NCBI GenBank assembly: GCA_001542995.1
Contig: LFLA01000012.1
Location: forward strand, 1-64,000
From: Nitrospina sp. LS_NOB
GTDB taxonomy: Bacteria; Nitrospinota; Nitrospinia; Nitrospinales; VA-1
Direction: 5' to 3'
Length of the DNA: 64,000 nucleotides
Below are positions 28,206 to 37,402 of this stretch, one piece after another. Every line of letters begins with the position of its first letter. Positions within the stretch are counted from its first letter, which is position 1. Position numbers and translations under genes: made by a program. Below the pieces are notes generated by a model. That model saw only the letters and a program-made list of their open reading frames with translations, made no database searches and was not told the origin of the DNA.

Positions 28206-28454
28206 TTACTTCTTTTCTTCCTGATTTTTATGCTCTTTTAGAAAACTTTGCAGGGTACGGCGAACTTCATCGGGAATTTCAATTTGGTTCAAGGTATCCC
28301 GACAAATAGTGGTTGTCGACTTATAAGTGTTCAAAAAAGCAATGCAGGGGGGGCATTCCTCGAAATGTTCTTCAAGGGATTTGCTGGTTTCCTGTTCCAG
28401 CGACCCTTCAATATAATCGTATAAAAGATCAATGCATTCTTTACAGCAGATCAT
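28206..28454 (-). CDS. Anti-sigma factor, zinc-finger (zf-HC2) type
   Basis: This 82-residue cytosolic protein carries the ZAS pattern: CCKECIDLLYDYIEGSL, then HFEECPPC with His, Cys and Cys as zinc ligands (about residues 31-37). It lacks a membrane helix, so it is a soluble anti-sigma factor, probably binding the adjacent ECF sigma factor and releasing it on redox or metal stress. Its ATG overlaps the sigma gene's stop (ATGA at 28451-28454), giving translational coupling and balanced expression. Confidence 0.9.
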   Translation of the reverse strand: MICCKECIDLLYDYIEGSLEQETSKSLEEHFEECPPCIAFLNTYKSTTTICRDTLNQIEIPDEVRRTLQSFLKEHKNQEEKK

Positions 28455-29080
28455 GTTTCCCCCTTTTTGGAATTATATTCCTCAAAGTAGCCTGAAAGTT
28501 TTTTTCGCAAAAACAATCGGGCTCGGTGCAGTCTTGACTTTACCGCCGGAATGGTCAGGTCTAAAATCCCGCTCACTTTTTCGGTTGAGAGGCCTTCTAC
28601 GTCCCGCAATAAGAAAACCACTTTTTCCTTTTCCGGCAAAAGGCCAACCGCTTTGTTGATGACCTCGTGTGTTTCATTGGTGAACAACAAGGACTCGGTA
28701 TTTTCGGACCAGTCCTGAATTTTTTCCTGCTGGAACCCTGCCCCGTTAAATGAGGGTAGTAATTCGTCAATGGAAACGTTGGGTTCCTTTTTCTTGCTCC
28801 GCAGTTTCATATAACTGGCGTTCAAGGTAATGCGATAAACCCAGCTTGAAAACGCCGATTTGCTCTGAAACGTATTGATCTTCCTGAACAGAGTCAGGAG
28901 AACCTCTTGAGTCACATCCTGCGCATCCATTTGGTTGCGCATCAGGTTGAAACTGAGGGCATATATTTTCTTTTGATAAAGCTCAGCAATTTTGTCATAG
29001 GCATCAAGATTACCGGCTTGAAGATCCCTGACTAGAGCTTCTTCTATTTCTTTATCTTCTTTTTGCTGGGTGAAGGACAT
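28451..29080 (-). CDS. ECF-type RNA polymerase sigma factor
   Basis: The 209-residue protein has sigma region 2 (YDKIAELYQKKIYALSF, QDVTQEVLLTLFRKI, SWVYRITLNASYMKLR around residues 28-100) and region 4 (LLPEKEKVVFLLRDVEGLS, ISGILDLTIPAVKSRLHRAR around 145-200). It belongs to the RpoE/SigW-like group. Its gene overlaps that of the zinc-finger anti-sigma factor, the usual arrangement for stress-response pairs. The regulon cannot be read from this window. Start at ATG 29080; the leader lacks a clear promoter motif of its own. Confidence 0.94.
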   Translation of the reverse strand: MSFTQQKEDKEIEEALVRDLQAGNLDAYDKIAELYQKKIYALSFNLMRNQMDAQDVTQEVLLTLFRKINTFQSKSAFSSWVYRITLNASYMKLRSKKKEPNVSIDELLPSFNGAGFQQEKIQDWSENTESLLFTNETHEVINKAVGLLPEKEKVVFLLRDVEGLSTEKVSGILDLTIPAVKSRLHRARLFLRKKLSGYFEEYNSKKGET

Positions 29081-29232
29081 AAAAGAGCAAATCCAGTTTT
29101 ATTTTCTGCGTGGGAAAAGGCATGGTTTCTTTTATGGGAACCTGCCGGGATTTGCAATTTCCCCCTTTTTATTCCAGTTACTTTAGGATGCTTTTAAATA
29201 CAAAGCGATTCGTCAAATAAAGGCGAAACCGC

Positions 29233-29272
29233 GTAAAAAAGAACCCTTCCTGGGGGGAGGGAACAAGGGGGA
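29233..29272 (-). terminator. Possible tatA terminator
   Basis: On the minus strand, GTTCCCTCC and GGAAGGGTTC can pair around a short C-rich loop (one bulge), followed by a T6 run. It lies directly after the tatA stop codon. Confidence 0.45.
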
Positions 29273-29277
29273 GTGAC

Positions 29278-29595
29278 TTACTTGTCTTCCGGCTCGGAGG
29301 TAGAGGTCACAGGTTTCTCAGTGGTCTCGGGCGCATCGCTATCTCCTTCAGTCACCTCTTTTGCTGCATCAGCCGCTTCTGCTGCATCACCCGCTTCCGG
29401 TTCGGTTCCCTCTTTTGTTGCATCAGCTACTTCCGGAAGTTCTTCTGTGTCCTCTTCGGCTTCCTTCATGGATTTTTTGAAGTTCCGAATGCTGTTACCA
29501 AAAGCGCTGCCGATTTCCGGTAGCTTTCCAGCCCCGAAGATGATCATGATAATGACCAAAATGATCATTAATTCTGGAAAACCTATTCCCATCAT
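29278..29595 (-). CDS. tatA: Twin-arginine translocase subunit TatA
   Basis: The TatA pore subunit exports folded proteins. The 105-residue protein has the short N-terminal membrane helix ([20 protein letters not shown]) and the amphipathic helix starting [17 protein letters not shown], both canonical. The Glu/Ala/Thr-rich acidic tail from residue 45 to the end is longer than usual. Substrates in this window may include the molybdopterin oxidoreductase at 37.4 kb, which has an RR-type signal. No tatB or tatC gene is adjacent. Confidence 0.94.
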   Translation of the reverse strand: MMGIGFPELMIILVIIMIIFGAGKLPEIGSAFGNSIRNFKKSMKEAEEDTEELPEVADATKEGTEPEAGDAAEAADAAKEVTEGDSDAPETTEKPVTSTSEPEDK

Positions 29596-29755
29596 AGCGA
29601 AAATACCTTTATTTATTTGAGAAAAGGCCGATTATAACACAAACAGATATGAAGACAAATGCAAATAATTGCCTGGAATTCAGGTGCTTTTATGTTACAA
29701 TTCGTCCTTGATGGGCGTGATTGAATAGATTTTAACCTTCAGGAAACAGTAAGAT

Positions 29756-30357
29756 ATGAGGATTATTTTGCATGCGGTTCCTTGGCTTGCAGTTTTTTTG
29801 ATGTTCAATGTGGCGACTGCGGGAGCTGACAACTTTTCACAAAGATTTGAGAAAGGAAGCTCCGATTTTGGCGCCCAATTGGGCTGGGGCTGGACCATTG
29901 ACATCCCACCCGGGCCAAATCGTACAGATCTGGGGGTTTTTTATTCTTTTTTCCGAACTGGCAATATAACCTGACTGGATTGATCGGCGATTCATGGTAT
30001 CAGGAGGCGTGGTTTTATCATGTGGAAGCCGGGCTCGCCTTTTCTGATCGCGATAAATACTTGGTTGGGTTTTCGCCGCTGATGGCTCAGTATAAATTTC
30101 TCAGTCCTGAAAGAAATTGGGCTCCGAACTTCCTCATTGGTGCAGGTTTTTCCCTGACCGACCGGAAAGATGTCGCCGAGCGCGAACTGGGTACTGAGTT
30201 TCAGTTTCTGCTTCATGGCGGAGCCGGGCTGGAATTCTTTAAAGAGGAAGGCGCCTATTCGATCAACTACCGGTTCTTTCATGTTTCAAATGCCGGAATT
30301 AAGTTTCCTAATATCGGACTCAATGCCCACCTCTTCACAATGGGTATGCGTTTCTAA
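29756..30357 (+). pseudogene. pagL: PagL-like lipid A 3-O-deacylase, frameshifted
   Basis: PagL-type outer-membrane enzymes remove an acyl chain from lipid A. The first part (29756 to about 29945) has a signal peptide (LAVFLMFNVATAGA). The second part continues in another frame from about 29950, reading PNWQYNLTGLIGDSWY and HVEAGLAF, and ends at 30357 with the active-site stretch FFHVSNAGIKFPN (His and Ser) and a terminal Phe typical for beta-barrels. A single indel in the T-rich tract 29938-29952 separates them. Everything else is intact, so this could be a very recent mutation, phase variation or a sequencing error. Confidence 0.75.
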
Positions 30358-30480
30358 CTACTCGGCGTAGGGCCAGCCGGCAAAACTTTTATTGCTGGCA
30401 ACGAGTTGTCTCGGCTGAACAGGCCACGCCAACTACCAGCGTCATGCTGGATTAAATGAGCAATGGCTAATTTAGGTGAG
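30358..30480. repeat. Dispersed modular element after pagL-like gene
   Basis: It starts CTACTCGGCGTAGGGCCAGC directly after the TAA, has GGCAAAACTTTTATTGCTGGC, CGAGTTGTCTCGGCTGAAC, the alternative palindrome CCAGCGTCATGCTGG and AATGAGCAATGGC. It thus carries both head types, one at each end. Confidence 0.65.
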
Positions 30481-30536
30481 TTGGAAGTATCGATGGCCTC
30501 AAAGTGCTCTTGCTCATTTCCTGAATTGTAAATTCC

Positions 30537-33248
30537 ATGTCATCCTCATCCGCTAATGGTTTTCTCAGCCGTTGCCTTTCTACCATTGAACGATTTGCCT
30601 ATCGGCGTTCCCTGCTTGTTGTTGTCGTATCCCTGGTTTTAGCCATTCTGTCTTTGTGGGTGACCGCGCAAAAACTCACTTTTAAAACGGGACGCGGCGA
30701 TCTGGTCGCCAAAGGCCTGCCTTATGTCAAACTCTATAAAAATTATCGTGCACAGTTTGAAGACCTGAGCGGTATGGTTGTGGTGGTGGAAGGAAAAAAC
30801 TCTTCCGACATGGCCGACTTTGCCGAAGCACTGAATAAAAAACTTAAAGCCCAGCCCGATCTGTTTTCCAAGGTTGTTTATAAAATCGATATCGATTACT
30901 TCCGCTCGCGGTTCCTGCTTTATCTCGATAAGGATGAATTGGAAACTTTGAGCCGCAAGCTGGAAGACCATCAGGGTTTTCTCGAATCGGTGAATGCTTC
31001 CCCCGGACTCAATCCGCTTTTGTTCAGCATCAATACTGAAATTAGTTCGGGCATGGTCGATTCCCTGTTGACCGATTTTCTCGGTGAGGAAGACGAGGAA
31101 GACAGCAAGGATGAGGGAGACCTCAACCTGTTGATCCGGCTTCTGGAAGAAATGACCCGGTTCCTGATGGGTGAAACCGGTTATCGCTCACCTTGGCAGG
31201 CATTATTTAAAGGTGGTAGCGATTCCCTGCGCGACAAGGGGTACATGGTCTCTGAAAACGGAGACCTGCTTTTCATACTGGTGGTGCCCAATGATGACGA
31301 AACCAGCTTCACCGGTTACAAGGATGCGGTCAATCAGGCCCGTCAATTCATAGCCGAAACAAAAAAAGATTTTCCCAATGTCACGGTCGGGCTCACCGGC
31401 GAAGATGTGATATCCAGCGATGAAATGGTGACCACCCAGTCCGATGTCGAAACCGCATCTAAAATTGCTCTGACAGGGGTCGCCCTGTTGTTCATCATCG
31501 CTTATCGGGGGGTGGTCAAACCCCTTCTGGCCGTGTTCTGCCTTCTGCTCGGTTTGAGTTGGACGATGGGATTCACGACCCTGACCATCGGTCACTTGAA
31601 TATTCTTTCCATTGTGTTCACCACCATCCTGATTGGATTGGGTATAGATTTTGGAATCCATATCCTCGAACGTTTTAAGGAGGAACGCCAGCAAGGCAAC
31701 GAAATCCTGCCAGCCCTGCATAAAACTCTGCAAGGAACAGGCAAGGGAAACTTTTCCGGTGCCATCACCACCGCCATGGCATTTGGCGCCATGGTGCTGA
31801 CCGACTTCATCGGTATTGTGGAACTGGGCTGGATCGCTGGATGGGGAATTCTTTTCTGCATGGTCGCCATGCTTCTGGTGCTCCCCGCACTGGTCACGCT
31901 GGAAGAAAAATGGCGCAAGCCCAGCTACGCACAGGCAAAATCAGCCGAACAAAGGGGGAGCATCGATAAACTGTTCGATCATTATTACCTCATCATCGGA
32001 GTGTGCATCGTTCTAGTCGTCATCGCTTCTTTGTCATTGAAAGACCTGCGTTTCGACTATAACCTGCTCAACCTACAGGCCAAGGGAACCGAGGCGGTTC
32101 AATATGAAATGAAAATTCTTGAAAGTGCCGGGCGTTCCGCCTGGTCCGCCGCCATGCTGGCCGACTCTTTGGAAGAGATTCAGGAAAAGGAACGTCAACT
32201 CAAGGCCCTGCCAACTGTGGCCCGGGTTGAGAGCATCACAGCGGTGATCCCCGATAATCAGGAAGAAAACGCACGCACTATCCGCGAAAACCTCGCACCA
32301 CTTTTGCGCGATCTCGAAGTAGAACCCGAAGATGCAGACTTTTCCTTAAAAGCGTTGACCAAAACTCTCAAACGTATCCAGTTCAAACTACAGGGCAGGG
32401 AGGATGACCCGCTCGATCAGGTGCAGGTGGCGGGAGACCGTGTCAGGAATTTTATGGAACAAAGCCGGAAGGTGAAACCTGGCCTGGCGGAAAAAAGACT
32501 CGAAAATTTCTCGCAGTTGCTGTTTGCCGATTATCGTACTCTTATGGAGGAACTCCAAGCCAATGCCGAGGTGAAGTTGGTGCGGCTGGAAGAAATTCCC
32601 GAAACCCTGAGAAAGCGTTACATCTCGCAAAAAGGCAAATACGTGGCGCATATTTTTCCCAGCGTGGATGTCTGGGATCTCGATCAACGCCAGAAATATT
32701 TAAACGACCTGAGATCGATAGACCCCAATGTCACCGGCAACGCCATACATATGTTTGAGTCCACCCGGTTGATGACAGAAGGTTATGTCAAAGGCGGAAT
32801 CTACGCCATGACCGCGATCATTATTTATGTGTCTTTCCTGTTTAGGAATGTGCGAACGGTTTTTTTCGTTTTGCTTCCGGTGTTGGTAGGGTCGATCTGG
32901 ACAGTGGGCGTTATGGAACTGATAGGGCTCAGGCTGAACATGGCGAACCTCGTCATCCTGCCACTCATTCTCGGGATAGGCGTGGTCAATGGCATTCACA
33001 TCACCCACCGTTATCGGGAAGAAGAAGATAAAAATGCCAGTGTTTTGGGGAAAAGTACCGGCCAAGCTGTTCTGCTCAGTTCCCTCACTACTATGATCGG
33101 GTTCGGCAGTATGATGGTGGCCGACCATTACGGTGTTTTCAGTCTGGGGCTGGTGCTGACCCTGGGCGTGTTCTGTTGCCTCATCGCATCCGTCACCTTT
33201 TTACCGGCACTCCTGAAACTCAGTACCGCCAAAGGCTGGAAAGTCTAG
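30537..33248 (+). CDS. MMPL/RND family exporter (HpnN-like)
   Basis: This 903-residue inner-membrane protein has the RND repeat arrangement: one N-terminal helix (residues 24-44), a periplasmic loop to about 300, a bundle of helices (GVALLFIIAYRGVV, ILSIVFTTILIGLGIDFGIHILERF), a second helix at about 485, a second loop and a final bundle (NLVILPLILGIGVVNGIHITHRY). The Asp/Gly-rich helix of each half carries GLGIDFGIH and GIGVVNGIH. MMPL proteins move lipids, including hopanoids; no hopanoid genes lie nearby, so the substrate is unknown. It stands alone, followed by a repeat. Confidence 0.9.
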   Translation: MSSSSANGFLSRCLSTIERFAYRRSLLVVVVSLVLAILSLWVTAQKLTFKTGRGDLVAKGLPYVKLYKNYRAQFEDLSGMVVVVEGKNSSDMADFAEALNKKLKAQPDLFSKVVYKIDIDYFRSRFLLYLDKDELETLSRKLEDHQGFLESVNASPGLNPLLFSINTEISSGMVDSLLTDFLGEEDEEDSKDEGDLNLLIRLLEEMTRFLMGETGYRSPWQALFKGGSDSLRDKGYMVSENGDLLFILVVPNDDETSFTGYKDAVNQARQFIAETKKDFPNVTVGLTGEDVISSDEMVTTQSDVETASKIALTGVALLFIIAYRGVVKPLLAVFCLLLGLSWTMGFTTLTIGHLNILSIVFTTILIGLGIDFGIHILERFKEERQQGNEILPALHKTLQGTGKGNFSGAITTAMAFGAMVLTDFIGIVELGWIAGWGILFCMVAMLLVLPALVTLEEKWRKPSYAQAKSAEQRGSIDKLFDHYYLIIGVCIVLVVIASLSLKDLRFDYNLLNLQAKGTEAVQYEMKILESAGRSAWSAAMLADSLEEIQEKERQLKALPTVARVESITAVIPDNQEENARTIRENLAPLLRDLEVEPEDADFSLKALTKTLKRIQFKLQGREDDPLDQVQVAGDRVRNFMEQSRKVKPGLAEKRLENFSQLLFADYRTLMEELQANAEVKLVRLEEIPETLRKRYISQKGKYVAHIFPSVDVWDLDQRQKYLNDLRSIDPNVTGNAIHMFESTRLMTEGYVKGGIYAMTAIIIYVSFLFRNVRTVFFVLLPVLVGSIWTVGVMELIGLRLNMANLVILPLILGIGVVNGIHITHRYREEEDKNASVLGKSTGQAVLLSSLTTMIGFGSMMVADHYGVFSLGLVLTLGVFCCLIASVTFLPALLKLSTAKGWKV

Positions 33249-33254
33249 CGCGGC

Positions 33255-33345
33255 CACTCGGCGTGGGGCCAGCACTGCATTGCCCATAAAGCGGACCGAA
33301 CACTCAAGCGCAATACTTTAATGATCTTCCCACTGATAAGGGGGA
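33255..33345. repeat. Direct repeat partner of 44014-44104
   Basis: CCACTCGGCGTGGGGCCAGC begins a stretch of about 90 bases nearly identical to 44014-44104, including GCGGACCGAACACTCAAGCG (GCGGACGGAACACTCAAGCG there). It lies six bases after the exporter stop codon. A GGGGGATCGAGGGGG-type tract follows. Confidence 0.7.
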
Positions 33346-33447
33346 TCGAGGGGGTTGGCTTTTCTCCCTCTCTTATAAAGAGGGTCGGGGTGATTTACCA
33401 CCTGCAGGGTTCTTATATGGTCTTGCCGAACATGTGATATTTATTTC

Positions 33448-33855
33448 TCAGGCTTTTGGGGTTTTGTTGTCAGTATATTTTCCGCATAAACCATACAATA
33501 GGCCATGATTGCTATAAGGGTCAATCTCATCAAACTGATCACAAGTCATCCAGTCCTCACGTAACCCTAATAAGTAGTCTAATCTTGCCCAAAATATTTT
33601 ATAGGTGGAGGTATGTGCAGGCCCGGCCTTTGTACTGTATCCTCCCAAACTACTAGTGGTGACTTCTAATTCTATGGTCACTAACGTTTCATTGTTGCTT
33701 TCTTGGGTTTGGATTCTCCAAACATCAGTGCCAGTGGAGAATGATAAAACTAAATATAACGACCAGCTCCTTCGAGCAATTAACTCATTTGGCTTGTAGG
33801 AAAAGGAAAAATCTGATTCATCTGAAAGTGTGAAAATCTTTTCCGATGCTTCCAA
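33448..33855 (-). CDS. Hypothetical protein of unknown function
   Basis: A 135-residue reading frame starting at TTG 33855. It shows beta-rich stretches (SWSLYLVLSFSTGTDVW, NETLVTIELEVTT) and ends with a Tyr/Gly segment (HGLLYGLCGKY). The upstream frame stays open to about 33929, where an ATG is followed at once by TAA, so a longer original 5' end damaged by an indel in a run of eight A residues is possible. No family recognised. Located between a repeat and the HigBA module, a typical accessory position. Confidence 0.45.
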   Translation of the reverse strand: MEASEKIFTLSDESDFSFSYKPNELIARRSWSLYLVLSFSTGTDVWRIQTQESNNETLVTIELEVTTSSLGGYSTKAGPAHTSTYKIFWARLDYLLGLREDWMTCDQFDEIDPYSNHGLLYGLCGKYTDNKTPKA

Positions 33856-34012
33856 AATGGATTTTGAAGTAATGTTTTTGTACGTTCTTGCTTGGGCTTT
33901 AATCCATTCTTCGCGAGATTGTTTTTTTTACATGCGCACAAGAATTCATTAAAATACTAAATAGCATGCAATATAGGAATACTGTCTTTGTATTTATTGA
34001 GCCCACCATCCT

Positions 34013-34306
34013 CTACCTCGCCTGAAACCTTACAACATCAATCTTCTTTTTGGATTGCCGCATGCTTGCTGAGTCGTAGAGTGCTTGCATGCGTAGCAGG
34101 AAATCCATCTTGATATCGAATGCTTTTTCCAGTCTCAGGGCCATTTCCGGGGACAGGCTTGTTTTGCCATTGACCAGGTCGGATAGGGTCGCTCGTCTTA
34201 CTCCAAGAACTTCCGCTGCTTTGTTGATCGAGAGCTCAATGGGTTCCAAAACCTGTCTGCGGACAAATTCCCCAGGGTGGGATGGCATCATTGCTGTATT
34301 GGGCAT
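34013..34306 (-). CDS. higA: HigA-type antitoxin, XRE family
   Basis: The 97-residue protein has the HigA opening HPGEFVRRQVLEP and an XRE helix-turn-helix (LSINKAAEVLGVRRATLSDLVNG, residues 26-48, shown without its last residues). It binds the toxin and the operon promoter. Its ATG shares one base with the toxin stop codon (TGATG), showing coupling. It is the second gene, as usual for higBA systems. Confidence 0.93.
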   Translation of the reverse strand: MPNTAMMPSHPGEFVRRQVLEPIELSINKAAEVLGVRRATLSDLVNGKTSLSPEMALRLEKAFDIKMDFLLRMQALYDSASMRQSKKKIDVVRFQAR

Positions 34307-34590
34307 CAGTGATAATCCTCCATGTTCAAATCGTGTATTTCGTCATTTTGTATTTCAAATGTGATTCGCCAGTTTCCCGAAATCGAAATGCTCCAGAAAC
34401 CTTTGCGTTGGCCAGTCAGTTTGTGGAGCCGCCACCCTGGCAATACCGGTAAATCTTTCAGGTTTTCTGCAACTATCAGAGCGGTGATAATATCTCGAAT
34501 TTTTTCAATTTTATAAGAGGAGAGGCCTTTGGGATCATTTTTGTCTATAAACCGTTTTAATCCTCTGTGGCGGACCTTCTTTATTTTCAT
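34306..34590 (-). CDS. higB: HigB-type toxin, RelE superfamily
   Basis: This 94-residue protein matches HigB/plasmid-maintenance killer toxins, ribosome-dependent mRNA interferases. It has GLKRFIDKNDPKGL, LPGWRLHKLTGQRKGFWSI (characteristic G..L.G.R.G.wSI block) and SGNWRITFEIQN near the C-terminus, where catalytic residues lie. It precedes the antitoxin with a one-base overlap. The pair is complete and probably active. Confidence 0.93.
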   Translation of the reverse strand: MKIKKVRHRGLKRFIDKNDPKGLSSYKIEKIRDIITALIVAENLKDLPVLPGWRLHKLTGQRKGFWSISISGNWRITFEIQNDEIHDLNMEDYH

Positions 34591-34816
34591 GGCTTAGTTG
34601 TACGCTAAAACCGTACATATGCAAGCGGTGAATTACTTTTCCCCAGTTTCTTGTAGAGGGGATTTTTTATCTGTGTTCATCGGCGGCTAAAAAAGGTTTT
34701 TCAGCAGTTTCCAGTGGTGTGATAGAATCTCTTCACCTCAATGAGCCAATCTTGCAACCTTCAGGGGTTATCCAGCATCTTAGAAAGAACACAATATTAA
34801 ATAGATAATTTTGGAT

Positions 34817-35638
34817 ATGGCGATTCAGTTCACAAAAATGAGTGGCAGTGGCAACGATTTCATCATTATCGATAATCGGGTGCCGGTACTAGACGATGGC
34901 AAAAAGCTCGATTTTGTCCGGCGTGTGTGCGACCGCAAAATGTCTATCGGTGCGGATGGGGTGATCTTTGTCGAGAACTCGGATAAAGCCGATATCAAAT
35001 GGGATTTTTATAACGAAGACGGTTCCTCTGCCGAGATGTGCGGCAACGGAGGCCGTTGCGTGGCCCGCTATGCGGTGGAAAAGAACATCGTTCCCGCCAA
35101 AATGACTTTGGAAACTCTGGCCGGGATCATTGGTGCGGAGGTGAATGGAGCAATCGTGAAGGTCAAACTCACTGCGCCGGAAAATTTAAAGCAGGATATT
35201 GCCCTCGCCCTGAATGGAACTGAATATCAGGTGGACAGCCTCAACACGGGCGTGCCGCACGCTATTATTTATTCTGATAATGTCGAGAACGTGAATGTGA
35301 AGGAAACGGGTCACGGCATCCGTTTCCACGATGCATTCGCCCCGGCCGGAACCAATGTCGACTTTGTCGAGAAGGTTGGTGACCGGGCGCTTAAGATTCG
35401 CACCTACGAACGTGGAGTGGAAGACGAAACCCTGGCTTGTGGAACAGGGGTGGTGGCCTCGGCCTTGTTATCTTATTATAAAAATATGGTTCAGCCTCCT
35501 GTTGAAGTGGAAACCCGGGGCGGTGATATTTTGAAAGTGGATTTTGAAGCGACCAATGGTGACGCTGGCAAAAGTACGGTGGTTTATCTGGAAGGACCCA
35601 CTCGCATAGCTTTTGAAGGCACGCTTGCGGAATATTAA
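34817..35638 (+). CDS. dapF: Diaminopimelate epimerase
   Basis: DapF converts LL- to meso-diaminopimelate for peptidoglycan and lysine. Both catalytic cysteines are present: EMCGNGGRCVARYA near residue 75 and ACGTGVVASALLSYY near residue 215. The N-terminus KMSGSGNDFIIIDNR is typical. I prefer ATG 34817; a TTG two codons upstream is possible. Length 273 is normal. dapA follows after 18 bases and dapB after that, so the three form an operon, without lysA or dapL. Confidence 0.96.
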   Translation: MAIQFTKMSGSGNDFIIIDNRVPVLDDGKKLDFVRRVCDRKMSIGADGVIFVENSDKADIKWDFYNEDGSSAEMCGNGGRCVARYAVEKNIVPAKMTLETLAGIIGAEVNGAIVKVKLTAPENLKQDIALALNGTEYQVDSLNTGVPHAIIYSDNVENVNVKETGHGIRFHDAFAPAGTNVDFVEKVGDRALKIRTYERGVEDETLACGTGVVASALLSYYKNMVQPPVEVETRGGDILKVDFEATNGDAGKSTVVYLEGPTRIAFEGTLAEY

Positions 35639-35656
35639 TCAAACTATCAGGTTCTC

Positions 35657-36529
35657 ATGTTCGAAGGTTCGCTTGTTGCCATAGTGACTCCGTTTAAAAA
35701 CGGAAAAGTAGATGCCTCGGCCTTACGTGGGTTGATCGAGTTTCATATAGAAAATGGAACCAACGGAATCGTGCCCTGTGGCACCACTGGGGAGTCGGCC
35801 ACCTTAAACCATGCCGAGCATGCAGAGGTGATCCAGATTACCGTTGATACCTGTAAAGGACGGATTCCTGTTCTGGCGGGTACGGGATCCAACTCCACGC
35901 AGGAAGCGGTGGAGTTGACCCAGCGCGCCCAGAAAATTGGCGCAGATGGAGCGTTGTTGATCACACCCTATTACAACAAGCCGACCCAGGAGGGTTTGTT
36001 CCAACATTTTTCTGCTGTAGCAAAGGAGACCGATCTGCCGGTTGTTCTTTATAATGTTCCCAGCCGCACCGCCATCAATATGGTGCCCGACACTGTTGCG
36101 CGTTTGAGCGGCATCAAGAATATTATCGGCATTAAAGAGGCTTCCGGTTCTCTGGTGCAGGTCAGTGAGATTATTGATTCCTGCGGGCCGGACTTTGAAG
36201 TGATTTCGGGTGAAGATGCGCTGACGTGGCCGATCCTCGCTATTGGCGGCAAAGGGGTGATCTCGGTGACGGCTAATCTGGTTCCCGACAAGTTTGCCAA
36301 ACTGGTCCAGGCGGCCCGGTCAGGGGATGTGGAAACGGCAAAAGCTCTGCACTATGAACTGTTGAAGTTGAACGACATCATGTTCATCGAGACCAATCCC
36401 ATTCCTGTTAAAGCCGCCTTGGCACTCATGGGCCGGATCGAAAATGAATTCCGTCCGCCACTTTGTCCACCTTCAGCGGAACATCTGGCGCAATTGAAGA
36501 CAATACTTACCGCTTACGCACTGGCGTAG
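35657..36529 (+). CDS. dapA: 4-hydroxy-tetrahydrodipicolinate synthase
   Basis: DapA condenses pyruvate and aspartate semialdehyde. The TIM-barrel enzyme has 290 residues, with the motif CGTTGESATL near residue 42, VLYNVPSRTAINM (catalytic Tyr) near 133 and IIGIKEASGSL (Schiff-base Lys) near 160. All active-site residues are visible. Middle gene of the dapF-dapA-dapB operon. Confidence 0.97.
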   Translation: MFEGSLVAIVTPFKNGKVDASALRGLIEFHIENGTNGIVPCGTTGESATLNHAEHAEVIQITVDTCKGRIPVLAGTGSNSTQEAVELTQRAQKIGADGALLITPYYNKPTQEGLFQHFSAVAKETDLPVVLYNVPSRTAINMVPDTVARLSGIKNIIGIKEASGSLVQVSEIIDSCGPDFEVISGEDALTWPILAIGGKGVISVTANLVPDKFAKLVQAARSGDVETAKALHYELLKLNDIMFIETNPIPVKAALALMGRIENEFRPPLCPPSAEHLAQLKTILTAYALA

Positions 36530-36573
36530 TCTCACAATTAGTGGGACTTTAATAGGCGTTCAATAAAGAAATA

Positions 36574-37389
36574 ATGAAGGAAAAAAATTTGACGAAGATT
36601 CTTGTAATAGGCATTGCCGGGCGTATAGGGAAAACCATTGCCGGATGCATTGAAGACATTGAGGGTGTGGAGCTGGGCGGAGGAACAGAGCGTGCAGGCA
36701 GCGAGGTTATCGGTAAAGATATTGGTGAAGTGGCAGGGATCGGAAGCAAGGGCGTCGTAGTGATGGATGACCCTGCAAAGGTTTTTGAAACCTGTGATGT
36801 GGCAATTGATTTTACCACTCCGGCTTCAAGTATTTTCACCCTGAACGCTGCTGCGGATAAAGGGAGGTCTGTGGTGGTGGGCACGACCGGGTTTTCTCCG
36901 GAGCAACGCGGCGAGATTGAGCAGGTCGGCAAAAAAATTCCCTGTGTCGTGGCTCCCAATATGAGCATCGGCGTCAACGTTTTGTTCAAGCTGGTTGCAG
37001 ACGCGGCAAGGGTGTTGGGTGACGCATATGATGTGGAAATTGTTGAGGCGCATCATAAGTTTAAAAAGGATGCGCCCAGCGGCACCGCCGTGCGTATTTC
37101 AGAAATCGTTGCCGATTCGTTGGGAAGAAACCTCGAAGAGGTTGGCGTTTATGGAAGAAAAGGCATTGCCGTGCGCACCCCAAAAGAAATTGGTATTCAC
37201 TCGTTGCGAGCGGGAGACATCATCGGTGAGCATCGGGTTTTATTCGGCGGCATGGGAGAAAATTTCGAAGTGTTCCATCGTGCCCAGAGCCGGGAGACTT
37301 TTGCCCGGGGCTCCATTCGTGCGGCGCAATGGATTTTAAGCCAGCCCAACGGTGTCTACGATATGCAGGACGTTTTGGGTTTGCGTTGA
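36574..37389 (+). CDS. dapB: 4-hydroxy-tetrahydrodipicolinate reductase
   Basis: DapB reduces the DapA product with NAD(P)H. The 271-residue protein has the N-terminal nucleotide-binding loop VIGIAGRIGKTIAG and the signature EAHHKFKKDAPSGTA near residue 155, with the catalytic His pair and Lys. ATG 36574 is preceded by AATAAAGAAATA, a weak ribosome binding site. It ends the dap cluster; the next gene begins 13 bases later and may be cotranscribed. Confidence 0.97.
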   Translation: MKEKNLTKILVIGIAGRIGKTIAGCIEDIEGVELGGGTERAGSEVIGKDIGEVAGIGSKGVVVMDDPAKVFETCDVAIDFTTPASSIFTLNAAADKGRSVVVGTTGFSPEQRGEIEQVGKKIPCVVAPNMSIGVNVLFKLVADAARVLGDAYDVEIVEAHHKFKKDAPSGTAVRISEIVADSLGRNLEEVGVYGRKGIAVRTPKEIGIHSLRAGDIIGEHRVLFGGMGENFEVFHRAQSRETFARGSIRAAQWILSQPNGVYDMQDVLGLR

Positions 37390-37402
37390 TTAGAGGAAGG
37401 GT

